Assembly: GCA_963995505.1 (NCBI GenBank)
Contig: OZ023190.1
Coordinates: 12,022,092-12,086,091, forward strand
Source of the DNA: Hypericum androsaemum
Lineage: Eukaryota > Streptophyta > Magnoliopsida > Malpighiales > Hypericaceae
DNA: 64,000 bases
Direction of reading: 5' to 3'
The translations under genes and the position numbers were made by a program. Of this stretch, positions 51,917 to 63,457 are shown one piece after another. Each line of letters starts with the position of its first letter. Position 1 is the stretch's first letter. The notes beneath the pieces are model-generated. The model ran no database searches. It had not been told where the DNA came from and worked only from the letters and a program-made list of their open reading frames with translations.

Positions 51917-52246
51917 CATAGATTTTAAAAATGCGGTCCGATTATCAGATTCAACCCCAGGTTAGAAAAGATGGTTAGGACGCCAACCTTACCAATCGGA
52001 CAAAATTCGGTCGGATTGGTCAGATTGGTCCATTTTTTGACTCAGATCGGGCAGTATGTCTGGATTTTGCTCAACCCAAACCAAAAAAATATAAAAAAAA
52101 TAAGATCCGAACTCGATTTTCCGAAATCAACACAAAATAAACTAAATCAACAAAGAAAATAATGCTAGAGACGAAATAAATTAACCAATATATGGAGAAT
52201 ATAGGTTTTTAAACGTATAATTTAGTCTATATATTATTTTAAAATA

Positions 52247-52309
<63 letters not shown>

Positions 52310-52377
52310 TTTGATCAGTTGACTTGGAGGTCGGACCAAAATACGGGTCGACCTCTGGGTCATTTTTGAAAATTATG
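51917..52377. mobile_element. hAT MITE with internal (AT)n
   Basis: A 461-bp element with inverted ends CATAGATTTTAAAAATG and CATAATTTTCAAAAATG, flanked by a perfect 8-bp duplication CATAAAAG (51909-51916 and 52378-52385). Unit A at about 46822 shows the uninterrupted site (CATAAAGTAAAAG). Subterminal sequence is rich in CCGATT/GGTC motifs. No coding capacity. Confidence 0.93.
52249..52306. repeat. (AT)29 microsatellite
   Basis: About 58 bp of uninterrupted AT dinucleotides inside the hAT MITE. The length is likely to vary between individuals. Confidence 0.95.
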
Positions 52378-52434
52378 CATAAAAGTACTCTAGTCTAATA
52401 TTAAACTTCCTAATATTATATTTTGAGAAAATTA

Positions 52435-53573
52435 CTCTTAAGTCCTTCGGATTTGCTTAAATATACTCAAAAGTCCCTCATGTTCACAAAATACATTCTG
52501 AAGTCCCTTTAATTTTTTTATTATACTTTCCGGTCCCTGGCGCCGGAGTATTCAATTTTCTCCGGCGAAGGCCTACTTGAAAAAACCAAAATGCTCCTCC
52601 CACTAAAAAACAAAAAAAATTCTCTTTCTTCAACCTTCCTCTCCCTCCTCCCCTCCCCTCTCCTCTCTCTCTCCTTCTCTCTTCAATCCAGAAAAATTCC
52701 AACCTTTCCTCTTCAACCCAGAAAAATCCTAACTGATTTTAATCAAACAGTTGTAATGGAGATGGGAGCTCATGTTGCAATCCCAATTACCTTGAATATT
52801 ACTACACTAAGTTTCTGTCTTTCTTCAAACTCCCCATCTCTAAAAAAACTAATTAAGCACCAAAAAGTTGACAAAGGTGAGACCGAGGAAGAAGAAATCG
52901 CCAACCCCCAAACGAAAACCATGAACTCGAAATTCACTTTTTCGATCCCTTGTTCCAAGTCCAAACCAAAACCCAAGGACCCCTTCGAGGCGGCGGTGGG
53001 GGAAACCAAGCTCTCCTTCCCGATCCCTTCTTCTCGGGTAAGGGCCAGGCCAGGGGGCGATGGGACCTGGATCCAGAACACATGGCGGCCAATCAAGAGG
53101 ATGAAGAAACTGGAGCTTTTGGCCGCCAACTCTGAGGCATGTTGGTGAGGAAGCCAATTCAAGACTTGTAATGACTTTGGGATACAAGGTTGTTTTATCG
53201 TCGCCATTACAGTTGTTTTCTCGGTTACCCTTTTGTTGCTTTTACCTCGTTCTCAGGGATACAAGGTAAAGTCTCCGCCTTTACCTGTTAGGGGTTCAAA
53301 GCCGGTTGTGTGGTCAATTGGGTCGAAGCCAAAATATGAGAATATGCCAGATTCGGGCTCGTGGGTTCAGGTGTATAGCAATGGCGATGTTTATGAGGGT
53401 GAATTTCACAAGGGGAAGTGCTCTGGTTGTGGGGTGTATAGCTATTACGTGAGTGGGAGGTATGAACGTGATTGGGTTGATGGAAAGTATGATGGCTAGG
53501 GTCGAAATCTAATTAGATTTTGGTTGAAAGTGGGAGGAAGAAGATGAAGTGGGAGGAGGAGGAGAAGGGGAAG
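52435..53573 (+). mobile_element. Pack-MULE (right end lost) with MORN fragment
   Basis: The left end starts at the point where unit B departs from unit A. It carries AAGTCCCT-type repeated boxes like those in the MULE at 16438. The right end is cut off by the LTR at 53574, so no target duplication can be read. The core includes CT-rich leader-like sequence, frames of 185 codons (52591-53148) and 88 codons (53233-53499), and a matching GA-rich stretch at the right edge. Classification as a gene-capturing MULE is an inference from the left end and content. Confidence 0.6.
53233..53499 (+). pseudogene. MORN-repeat protein fragment
   Basis: The frame includes SKPVVWSIGSKPKYENMPDS, then two MORN repeats: VYSNGDVYEGEFHKGKCSG and VYSYYVSGRYERDWVDGKYD. 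This matches the start of the MORN array of plant membrane-linked MORN proteins, which normally have seven or more repeats. The frame stops directly after the second repeat. It is a captured N-terminal piece, with no evidence of function. Confidence 0.82.
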
Positions 53574-53949
53574 TGTCACGACTTGAACTCAGGTCGGTGA
53601 CCGGCGCTAGACTTCAACACCTTTAATCACCAAGAAATCTAGCTAGCCTCAAATATATTCAGAATTTATAATAATAAATTTTTAAATATTAAATTTAAAA
53701 CTTAACGATCTTTAGTTTCATATTCCAGATTTATAAAATATAAGCCAAGATTTTTCTTTTTAATACATATTCATATGTTCTTTTCCCAAGATCAAATTAA
53801 ACTGTGTAACTACGAAGCTTCTAGATCAAAGAGCAAAATACAAACTGGAAACCTCGATGCAAGTCCTGGAGAACAAAGTGGACTTGGTACAATCGTAGCA
53901 GATCTCCGAACCAATACAACTTGTGTACGCATTCCTGCAAAACTGGTGA

Positions 53950-53968
53950 GGGGGGGGGGGGGGGGGGG
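53950..53968 (+). repeat. Poly-G run of 19
   Basis: An uninterrupted G homopolymer within the LTR. The true length may differ because such runs are hard to sequence. Confidence 0.9.
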
Positions 53969-54319
53969 CGTGTTTTGGAATACCCCATAAATAAATAACA
54001 TATGCATCACAATTTATTTAGCCACTCAATGCACAAACGTACCTAACCCATGCATATGACTAAGATGGCAATTGAATCATGCAGACATGTACAGTATCAT
54101 AAAGTTATACTTACGAGATGACCATATTTTAATACATAATCACAAAAGCACAGAAACATGAGTAAACTACACAATGTCCCATACCGTCACGTAATTTGAC
54201 GCATAAACACATAATTCCAAAATTAAATCACAGCATTGGACGATTATTCGGCAGCATCTAAATCGTGTCACTCCCTCTCCAACACGAGAATACCATATCT
54301 CAAAGGCGACATTATCAAC

Positions 54320-54650
54320 CAACCTCCTTGGCCAAATAGTTCTGCTCGCTATAGGCAACCATATCATATCAGAGCAACCTCATCGGCCAAATAGTTCTGC
54401 TCGCCGTAGGCAACCATATCATATCAGACCAACCTCATCGGCCAAATAGTTCTGCCCGCCGTAGGCAATCATATCATATCAGAATAACCTCATCGGCCAA
54501 ATAGTTCTGCCCGCTATAAGCAACCATATCATACCAAATCAACATCATCAGCCAAATAGTTCTAACTGCCGTAAGCAACCAATTATATCAGACCAATCTC
54601 ATCGGCCAAATAGTTCTGCCCGCGGTAGGCAACCATATCATATCAAATCC
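54320..54650. repeat. 55-bp tandem repeat in the LTR
   Basis: Six units starting CAACCTCATCGGCCAAATAG at 54320, 54375, 54430 and onward, with period 55 and only a few differences each. The minus-strand short frames seen across it are repeat translation. Confidence 0.92.
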
Positions 54651-56001
54651 ATAACATACATAATCATATCGTACCAGATGCAAACGTAGCCATATCGTAC
54701 CAAAACCAAACATAACAAGATCGTACCAAATCCAGACATAATCAGACCATACCAAAGCCAAACATAACCATATCAACTAGATCTTCATATCACATAAATC
54801 CATAAGCTCCAAACCGAACAAATATATCGAATGGGCCAAATTAACCAAATATTCACATATCATAATCTCACATCTTCATATGACAGATGCACAATATGTA
54901 CTAAAAAATATCATGACAAATAAATAGAGTGCGTCAAAGAAAGTACGAGTCACATATTATTTTTTTACCAATTTTTGTTTGTCAAGCCAGCCGATACATT
55001 GTTGTCCCAAATGAACGACCTTCTCTCTTTGCCTAATGTTCACGGACAAGTCAGATGTCATACTCATAAAGGTGTATACTACCACGTAGATGATCTAATT
55101 TCAAAATTGCCATAAATCCATAATTATATCCTTATTTTATTTAAATCACAACTTACTTAGTTGTGTAATTATAATGTCAACCCTTTAGTTCTCTATACAA
55201 AATAGTCCACCCTTACTTAATTACCATTCAAAACATTATCTCATATTCTATCTTAATTTTTCCTTTGGTTGAAACTTGGACTTGCTAACTTACATTGATA
55301 ATTGTCCATATCGATGATTATAAGTCAATTGAAATAATTATTCATCAAATTCATCTTAGCTTACGAATTTGTTACTTTACAAAAAATAGTCAATACTTAC
55401 AAATATTGAGGATAGATTACCTGGATACTTCTCATTTTCTTTTCCCCTTTTAACTCCTCAGAAGTTCTTCCTTTCATAGTTTCATTTCTTTCTTTTTTTT
55501 CAGTTTATTTTCTTGTCCTAATTTCGGTGGAAAGTGGATTGGAAGCCAATAACTGATCTTCTTTTCACAAGTTTTCACCACCTCAGATTCTTTTATTTAT
55601 ACTTTTCATTGCATGGTGTCAATTTTCTTGTTAAGCCACGTTTTATTTTCACCTCCCACGTCTTTCTTACTTTCTTATGACTCACCTTTTTAATTCTTTT
55701 GTTGCTCTTATCCAATGCACAAAGGCTAAGTCACAACTTAGTATATTCCTCATTCATTTTATATTAAATTTTTTAGTTTCGTGGCTAGCCAAATATTTTG
55801 CCACGTTCAGTTATTATTATTTTTATCCTATCACTTCTTAATGGTTGATTTGTACTTTAGTCCTAACTTGTTAAGTTTAGACAAAAGTTTAATTCAAGTT
55901 TTTATTTATTGTCAATTAGGTTCACAACTATAATATTATTTAATAACTTTTCATACTTGATTAAACTCAACTAAATTAAATCTACAAGGTGAGTTATTAC
56001 A

Positions 56002-58897
56002 TTCTCTCCCTTATAAATCTTCGGTCCCCGAATTTACTTAAACAAGGTTTCTTACCAACTATCTAATAGATGAATACTTAACTAATATCTTCTCATAGGT
56101 CTTTGTAGTTTTTGAATTATTTTCTCACTCTAATTTGTACATCAAGAACTTTCTATCTCGAAGCTATCAAACTTTCTGATCCAAATTCTTTTGGCACTTT
56201 CAATATGTCAAATTTAACAAATCTGAACTCGTTGTGTTTTCAAAAGCAAGTGTTTGGTCTTATAAATACGTCTAATACCTAGACGTGACTTTCATCTGAC
56301 AATATCACCATTATTGTGGCAAACCTAACCAACATGTCACTATCTCAATTTGCTCCAAATTCACAAAGGATTGGAAGAAATATACTATTCTTCCAAAATA
56401 CATTGTCCCTTTCACATGTAAGACTTTGAACGTATGTGTGTTCTCACATTAAACTTTATATATCTTTTTATCTTCAAACTAAATAAATTACAACTCACTT
56501 AATTTCCTACGAATTTTGTAACACCGGGTAATTTATTAAATGACTCATTATTCTGAGTTTAATTGACTACATGAAAGATTTTCATATTGTTTCATATATA
56601 ATCTTGATTAAAAGTATATGATATATTAGTGTTTTAACCATATGGGCCAGTTTCTAACTATATGGGCCAGTTTCTAACCACTTGTCATTCTGTTAAATCT
56701 TTAAAACACAACTTCATAAAGTCCCAAACTTAATATTCTCAATTCAAAATCATATGGCATTAACTTTTGCCTAGTTCCAAATTTAAAACTACTTGCATTA
56801 GCAACAAATTAGTCGTAACTTATATTATCTCTTATACTCAAACTTAATTACGTAGTATTCTTTATCTTTGTTATCTCCATATATCTTTAATCTTATATTA
56901 TACTTATAGTTATTTCACTAAATTTTCCTTATTTCTATTTTTGGGTCATACATTGGGTAGTTCTACTCAACCCTTATTCAGATCATCCCTGGACCATATC
57001 ATTGTAATTTTACTAACATTTATTCAATCAACCCAAAAATGCCAAAATCTTACATATATTTGATCCATTAATTCCCAAAGGTTTGTTTGTCTCTTTGACA
57101 CAACCAGAAGACTTCAATAACCAATCATATCATTTCTTTACCTCCAGAATTCAAAATCACAGTCTTCCACTAACTTAAATCCACCAACACCCCAAAATAA
57201 TTATCAAGCTCCCAATCATGCCTTTCTCTTTACCAAAACTCTCGTTGGTATATATCTTATATATAATTATAGTTTCATGAAGTTCACTATCTTAGTTATA
57301 ATATATATTTTTAAACTCTTTTTACTATGCATATACACCATGTATTTTATTAAAACTTGAACCTATTTTTGATAGACTTTAACACTCAAATCATAATCCT
57401 TATAACAAATTTTATCGTATTGATGAACCATATAATACATTGCAACCTCATAGCATATACACTGAGTTCCAAAGATCAGTCTTCTTCCATTAGCACCATG
57501 ACCTTATGTCATTCATCTTACAATTTGATAAAATTACCTTAAAATATTTACCAACCTATAAGAATCTTTGTCCTTAAGTTTCTTCAACTTTTTTTATTCC
57601 ATAGTCATCATAGTGATCAATCTTGCTTTCAAAATAAACTAACTCATCATCCATCAAGCCTCAAAGAATTTTCTTTCCCTAGTAAATCTTGTTGCTTTTC
57701 AAGTTTCCCATAAACAATAGTTTTTACTTGTTGTTGATAGATTACATCAGTGGCACAAAACTTCAAACCAAAGCTCACGTATCTTAGCAAATATCTCTTG
57801 TATCCTCATTACCATCCCATTTTAAACTACAAGACTTCATTCTTCAAAAGTCTTTAGCATACCTCGATAATTTTTTTTTCTTTTCTTGTACGTAGATTCT
57901 CTAGTTCTCAACATAATTATCATGGTGTGTCGTAGACCGTTCAACATTTTTTATGTCAACATAAAATCTAAAGGGTTTACTTGATGGAGTGGTATCTACA
58001 AATACTTCAATCGAAGCACATACTAATTTATCTTTGCCTGGCATTTTTCTAAAGTTTGACATTTTCTAAAGTTTGAACTCAAATTTCACTTTATCTTATT
58101 TTCATAATAATACAACTTTTGTGACTATTAAGTCACTCATATCTTATCACTTCACATCTCAAAATTTTGCACAATCTAACATAGGTTCCAAAGTCTACAT
58201 ACCATTTGTACTCATATTCTTTAATTTCTTTATCCTCTACTTCCCAAAGAAATCACTTTAACATACTTCCTTTTAAGGTCTCGGCTTTCCTTGTTTCATA
58301 TTTCACTAACCAAATAATTTTGTTAAGTTTCATACAAATTGATTACAAAATTAATATTTTCACCCCTAAATTTACTTTGTCATACTTACATTTCTTTTTT
58401 TTATTTGAGCTAACTTTTACTAAATTTTTACTAGTCAAATCTTTTCGTTCATTCCTCTCTCTGAGTTGCTGCCTAGTTGATGATTAATCTCAATTTTTTT
58501 TCTTGTATATATAACTTTTGCTTCCCGCTATCTTATAGAGCTTGCATAATGTCATCTCAATATTGGTGTATTTATTGTAGTTATAATCTATATGATTTTT
58601 AGATTGTCAAAGTTTTATATCATATCTCTACCTCACATTCTTCGATATTTAGGTTATATGCATCAGATCATTATCTGATTACACAGAAAAACTTTACTAA
58701 AAACTTATCGTATCAAAAGTCCATCAAAAGTTCTCTTTCCAAATCTATAATCATAATCCAAACCAAATATCATACTAAATCTTAGCTTCCTCAAAATACT
58801 CAAAGTTGTCTTAGTAATTTTATTGTAATTTAATTTCACATAACTTAATCTCATAATTCTCATTTATAATTAATCTCACATTACTTTCCCTACTCAA
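56002..58897 (-). other. Interior of the Gypsy-like element, no coding seen
   Basis: The purine tract (plus strand TTCTCTCCCTTA) is at 56002-56013. The rest is AT-rich and full of stops in all frames. It is either a decayed pol region or a non-coding LARD-type interior. Confidence 0.5.
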
Positions 58898-60080
58898 AGT
58901 TCTGCTCGCTATAGGCAACCATATCATATCAGAGCAACCTCATCGGCCAAATAGTTCTGCTCGCCGTAGGCAACCATATCATATCAGACCAACCTCATCG
59001 GCCAAATAGTTCTGGCCGCCGTAGGCAATCATATCATATCAGAATAACCTCATCGGCCAAATAGTTCTGCCCGCTATAAGCAACCATATCATACCAAATC
59101 AACATCATCAGCCAAATAGTTCTAACTGCCGTAAGCAACCAATTATATCAGACCAACCTCATCGGCCAAATAGTTCTGCCCGCCGTAGGCAACCATATCA
59201 TATCAAATCCATAACATTCATAATCATATCATACCAGATGCAAACGTAGCCATATCGTACCAAAACCAAACATAACAAGATCGTACCAAATCAAGACATA
59301 ATCAGACCATACCAAAGCCAAACATAACCATATCAACTAGATCTTCATATCACACAAATTCATAAGCTCCAAACCGAACAAATATATCGAATGGGTCAAA
59401 TTAACCAAATATTCACATATCATTATCTCACATCTTCATATGACAGATGCACAATATGTACTAAAAAATATCATGACAAATAAATAGAGTGCGTCAAAGA
59501 AAGCACGAGTCACATATTATTTTTTACCAATTTTTGTTTGTCAAGCCAGCCGATACATTGTTGTCCCAAATGAACGACCTTCTCTCTTTGCCTAATGTTC
59601 ACGGATAAATCAGATGCCATACTTATAAAGGTGTATACTACCACGTAGATGATCTAATTTCAAAACTGCCATAAGTCCATAATTATATCTTTATTTTATT
59701 TAAATCACAACTTACTTAGTTGTGTAATTATACTGTCAACCCTTTAGTTCTCTGTACAAAATAGTCCACCCTTACTTAATTACTATTCAAAACATTATCT
59801 CATATTCTATCTTAATTTTTCCTTTGGTTGAAACTTGGACTTGCTAACTTACATTGATAATTGTCCATATCGATGATTATAAGTCAATTGAAATAATTAT
59901 TCATCAAATTCATCTTAGCTTACGAATTTGTTACTTTACAAAAAATAGTCAATACTTACAAATATTGAGGATAGATTACCTGGATAATTCTCATTTTCTT
60001 TTCCCCTTTTAACTCCTCAGAAGTTCTTCCTTTCATAGTTTCATTTCTTTCTTTTTTTTCAGTTTATTTTCTTGTCCTAA
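58898..60080 (-). repeat. Partial second LTR copy
   Basis: Near-identical to 54338-55523, including five units of the 55-bp repeat (58898-59215). Both LTR termini are missing on this copy. Confidence 0.9.
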
Positions 60081-60986
60081 TTAAGAAATGACGAGATATT
60101 TGTTACAATAATATTAATTTAGACTAGTTAACGTTTTGATACTGATTGATTTGGAAAAATCCAATTAAGAAGAGAGGAGAACGTCTTTCCTCTCCTTTCC
60201 TTTTTTTGTGTGGTGAGAACTTTCCTTTCCTAATTGTTAACTATACTATATAAAAAAATATTTCAAAAAATTACAAAATTAATATCTCTTAAAAATAAAT
60301 TTCATAAATATAGTAAATAACTAAGTTCTTCACTCATTGAATTTTTTCATAAGTATATGAATCTTTACATAGTATTTTTTTTTGCGGGGTTTTGTTATTT
60401 TTATTCTACTTTCAATGAATATGAATCTTTACTAAATAGTTGTATATTATATGTTTGATTAAAAGTTTTTGATGTTAACTATACTATATAAAATAATATT
60501 TCAAAAAAATTACAAAATTAATATCTCTTAAAAATAAATTTCATAAATATAGTAAATAACTAAGTTCTTCACTCATTGAGACATCAATTTACAAAATAAG
60601 TAATATTAAATTATTACTATTTTTATTTAGAATATTAAATTATTACTCCTTTAATTTAAATAAATAATTTAGATTATTTTATTTAAGTTTAATTTATAAA
60701 TTAATTAATTTAACCAAAAAATATAATCTACTAAATTGAATCTGCTATCTGCTAGTTGAGTTTACCAAACACATTTTTTAATCTGCTATCTGCTATCTGT
60801 TCCTAATCTACCATCTGCTTTCTCCTATCTGCTATCTGCTCCCAATCTATTTCGCCAAACAGAGCCATAATCATTTTCTTTGAGTTTTGAATTGTATATG
60901 AATATTTGAACTACCACTAATTTTTTTTCGCAAATTAACATTAAGAGCCTTAAAAGGTATTTTTTTTGGGCAGTGATTAATATTTA
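60080..60986. repeat. Segmental repeat unit B, distal part
   Basis: 60080-60235 matches 47681-47820 and 60867-60986 matches 48187-48320. The 630 bp between them differ from unit A. They hold a 105-bp direct repeat (60236-60340 and 60474-60579, nearly identical) and a MITE-like end. Confidence 0.8.
60760..60866. mobile_element. MITE-like end with repeated AGCAGAT
   Basis: Read in reverse, the right edge starts GGCTCTGTTTGGCGAAATAG, a form seen at the ends of many plant hAT or Harbinger MITEs, followed by several AGCAGATAGCAGAT repeats. It ends exactly where unit B resumes identity to unit A. The left end was not found. Confidence 0.4.
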
Positions 60987-61830
60987 GGAAAAAGTTTATT
61001 TTAGTACTCTGTGGTATAGCCCAAAATCACTTTAGTATCCTGTGGTAGAAAACTGACCAATCGAGTCATACTTATTTCTTTTAACATCAAAAAGTTCTAC
61101 GGGAAGTTGCCCGAACTCTTCCCGACCTGTCCGAACCCTGCCCGACCATTTGGACTTGCCACATCAGCATTCGATGATGACGTGGCGGGACATCTCCTCT
61201 CTCCCTCCTTTTCTTCTTCTTCTTCTTCTTCTTCTTCTACCCCAAAAAACAAAACCCAGAAAATTGAAATAAAAAAACTCCTCGAGGACGGAGCTTTTTG
61301 GTTGCCGGAGCTCGTCGTCGACCTAAAATAAAATAACACCATATCTTTAATCTAATAATATACATGCAATAATCAAAGAACACTCATGGGTTTTGATTTC
61401 AATGAGCTTCTGGTCACCGGAGCTCCATCCTCGAGGAGCTAACACCCGCACTCACAGTGGCGACCCCACTCGAAACCACTTTGAAAACCAAATCCCCTCC
61501 ACTCCAACCACAACCCCACTCGTCCCGTTGAACTTCTTCGCAAATCCCAAAGCCCAAACCAATCGCCCAATCTTCTCTGGAAAACTTCTTCATCCCACAT
61601 AATCAATGCCATCGAAGGGTGTTGGGTCGCCAACGTGAAAAATCAAGTCATTCGATGAGCACCACTATTTCCCATCATCGAGGAGAGTTATGGATCCGAG
61701 GTCGAGAGGGGTAACCACCGTGTGTGTGAGCCAGCAGCTGAGGATCCCGCTGACAGTGCTGGCGGCGTAGAAGGCCAAAGAGTACACAGCTATCTTCTCC
61801 CTCGGTGTCGCCAGTCAATCATGTATAATA
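60987..61830 (+). mobile_element. MULE left end with captured sequences
   Basis: Begins GGAAAAAGTTTATTTTAGTA with GTACTCTGTGGTATAG and GTATCCTGTGGTAG boxes, then CCCGACC/GCCCGAAC text. This parallels the left arm of the MULE at 10075. Unit A (GATTAATATTTATGCACGG) shows the uninterrupted site. A (CTT)n stretch is at 61212-61240. No right terminal repeat was found before the LINE copy at 61835, so the element is truncated. The interior carries a carrier-protein fragment. Confidence 0.7.
61689..61814 (-). pseudogene. Mitochondrial phosphate carrier fragment
   Basis: The minus strand reads KIAVYSLAFYAASTVSGILS followed by CWLTHTVVTPLDL. This matches the start of the first transmembrane repeat of plant mitochondrial phosphate carriers (PHT3/MPT type), including the PLDL part of the carrier signature. 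Only about 40 residues are present, out of more than 300. It is probably a transposon-captured exon piece. Confidence 0.78.
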
Positions 61831-61834
61831 CCTA

Positions 61835-62675
61835 ATATCTAATATAATATGTTCAACTTCCCAGTCAATCGTGGCCCACGGGTCATTGATGAAAACAAAA
61901 GCGGGCGGTAGTCTGTCTTAATGATGGTGGCAGTATTGCTAAACCGAGAGATAGCCAAAGAAACTGTGTGAAGAATGGCGAGTAGCTCCGCTTCGAGGGG
62001 AGATCTAGCTGAAAAAATATGTGTCTGACCTTCAACAAAAAGGCCTTCAAAATCTCATGCAATCATCGCAACACTCATTTCTAACAGCAATGCCTTCCAC
62101 GATGAATCATAATTGAACTTCACGGTACCCGATACAGGGGCCTCCCATGAAGAAGTAGACAAAAGATGATCTAGATCAGGCCTCTGGACCTGAATACATT
62201 TGGAGCATTTGTCAGCGGCACTCTTAACAGTTAGTCTAGGATCAACAGCGGTACCCTCAAATAAGAATTTATTTCTCGCAAACCAAATAAACAACCATAT
62301 GTACAAAGAATGAGACAATAAACACCGGTCACTAAGACTGGAGAAGCGAGCGAGGACCATGGCCAACAGTTGCCAAAGTCAGAAAAATTATTCACGCGAA
62401 AGTAGTAGTTCAGAGAACTGGCTAACCAAGTTGCCATAACAAGTGAATCCTGTTAATCACAAATCTCCAAATAAATTTTTTCACATTGAACAACAAATAC
62501 CAGGATCAAAAGGAGCACGACCGGGACATACAACAAGCGCTGAATGAGATAAAATACTATTCAATTTTAGCACCTTATAACCATATTTAAACAGAATATC
62601 ATCTATCATTGGCGAATTTCCAAATAAATTTATTCGGAGCCTCCATGTGACAAATTGATATATTTTTCTTAATCA
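61835..62675 (-). pseudogene. LINE tail (RNase H region), copy 2
   Basis: Copy of 50088-51057 with substitutions and small deletions. Minus strand text includes DRCLLSHSLYIWLFIWFARN and VKFNYDSSW. It lacks the poly(A) end present in copy 1. It joins unit C at about 62676, as copy 1 joins unit B. Confidence 0.85.
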
Positions 62676-62860
62676 ATTATGTTATTTTTCAGCTAGTTTA
62701 CCTTAGGCTAAACCTTTAATCTGGTCTCTGTATCTAGTATTGTCATTGGGTTGGTTCTTCTTTTATTGTCCAAAAGTGAAACCGTCTCTTCCAATGGCTA
62801 AGCCAAGCCTTGGTGCTGTCTTTCTTCCTGTCTCATGTGGCTATTTCTTTAGAGGCCCTC

Positions 62861-63116
62861 TGTAAATGCCCCGTGATCCGACCAACTATCTCCACAGACC
62901 AAAAAAGATCTTATCTAGTGTGCTTTGTCCTCACTCGCATGCATCTCGAAAACTTCCTAGGAGGTCACCCATCCTGATCCTACTCTCAGCCATACGTGTT
63001 TGACCTTGGAGTTCTCTCAAAATGTGTGCCAAAAAAGAAGGTGAACCTTGTTGGTATGGATAGTACCAATCAAATCACTTAAGGCTTTTCAGAAGAGTCA
63101 TTAAAGGGGTATCATA
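62861..63116 (-). repeat. Cassandra 3' LTR
   Basis: 256 bp, starting TGTAAATG and ending near GGTATCATA. On the minus strand it lies downstream of the short interior. It contains the 5S-like stretch at 62950-63030. Confidence 0.9.
62950..63030 (-). ncRNA. 5S rRNA-like domain in Cassandra LTR
   Basis: The minus-strand text includes the block GTAGGATCAGGATGGGTGAC next to CTCCTAGGAAGT, which follows the 3' half of plant 5S rRNA (internal promoter region). It is LTR-embedded and diverged, so it is not a ribosomal gene. It may still attract RNA polymerase III. A second copy is at about 63290-63372. Confidence 0.85.
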
Positions 63117-63201
63117 TCCACCCCTCCTTAAATACGCGACGTCCTCGTCGCGCCAGACAAAACACAGAATAATCCCATAACTCTTTTGCTCTGATACCAA
63201 A

Positions 63202-63457
63202 TGTAAACGACTGGTGATCCGACCGACTGTCTCAACAGTCTAACACGAGTCTTTTCTAACGTGTTTTGTCCTCACTCGCACGCATCCCAAAAATTTCATA
63301 GTAGGTCACTCATCCTGATCCTACTCCCAGTCAAACACGTTTAACTTTAGAGTTCTCTCAAGATGTCTGCCAGAAAAGAAGGTGCACATTGTTGGTATAG
63401 ATATTATCAATCAAATCAGTTAAACATTTTCAGAACAGTCATTAGCGGTGTATCACA
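63202..63457 (-). repeat. Cassandra 5' LTR
   Basis: 256 bp, from TGTAAACG to GTATCACA, clearly diverged from the other LTR by many substitutions. This indicates an older insertion. Confidence 0.9.

Larger units (their letters stand above)
51058..52434. repeat. Segmental repeat unit B, proximal part
   Basis: Copy of 45955-46870 with scattered substitutions and small indels. It is interrupted at 51917-52377 by a hAT MITE and ends at 52434, where a Pack-MULE begins. The distal part of unit B resumes at 60080. Confidence 0.88.
53574..56001 (-). repeat. Complete LTR (2.43 kb) of the Gypsy-like element
   Basis: Bounded by TGTCACGAC and TTATTACA on the plus strand. 54338-55523 is repeated at 58898-60080 with few differences. 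It contains a 55-bp tandem repeat and a 19-base G run. Confidence 0.75.
53574..60080 (-). mobile_element. Decayed Gypsy-like LTR element
   Basis: Minus orientation. The complete 3' LTR (53574-56001) reads TGTAATAACTCACC at its start and GTCGTGACA at its end on that strand. A purine tract AAGGGAGAGAA directly precedes it. About 2.9 kb of AT-rich interior follows, with no recognisable pol. Then a 1.18 kb copy of the middle of the LTR (58898-60080) stands for the truncated 5' LTR. The left edge cuts off a Pack-MULE, and the right edge joins unit B at a shared AATT. Superfamily is inferred from the LTR termini and purine tract, not from protein. Confidence 0.7.
62861..63457 (-). mobile_element. 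Cassandra TRIM retrotransposon
   Basis: A 597-bp element in minus orientation with two 256-bp LTRs (62861-63116 and 63202-63457) and an 85-bp interior. The primer site TGGTATCAGAGC (minus strand 63188-63199) lies 2 bp from the right LTR. Each LTR contains a 5S-rRNA-like domain, the defining trait of Cassandra. The flanking 5-mers are CCCTC and CCATC, and units A and B have the intact site GGCCATCAAGAGG. No coding capacity, so it depends on other elements to move. Confidence 0.95.

Noticed and set aside
52591..53148. 185-codon plus frame upstream of the MORN fragment as a real gene
   Set aside because: It starts in CT-rich leader-like DNA, has no recognised domain, overlaps other frames and lies in a truncated Pack-MULE. 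It may include captured exon pieces, but I cannot support a gene.
62950..63030. Possible 5S rRNA gene
   Set aside because: It is diverged, repeated in both LTRs of a Cassandra element and flanked by LTR termini, so it is a captured domain and not a ribosomal gene.
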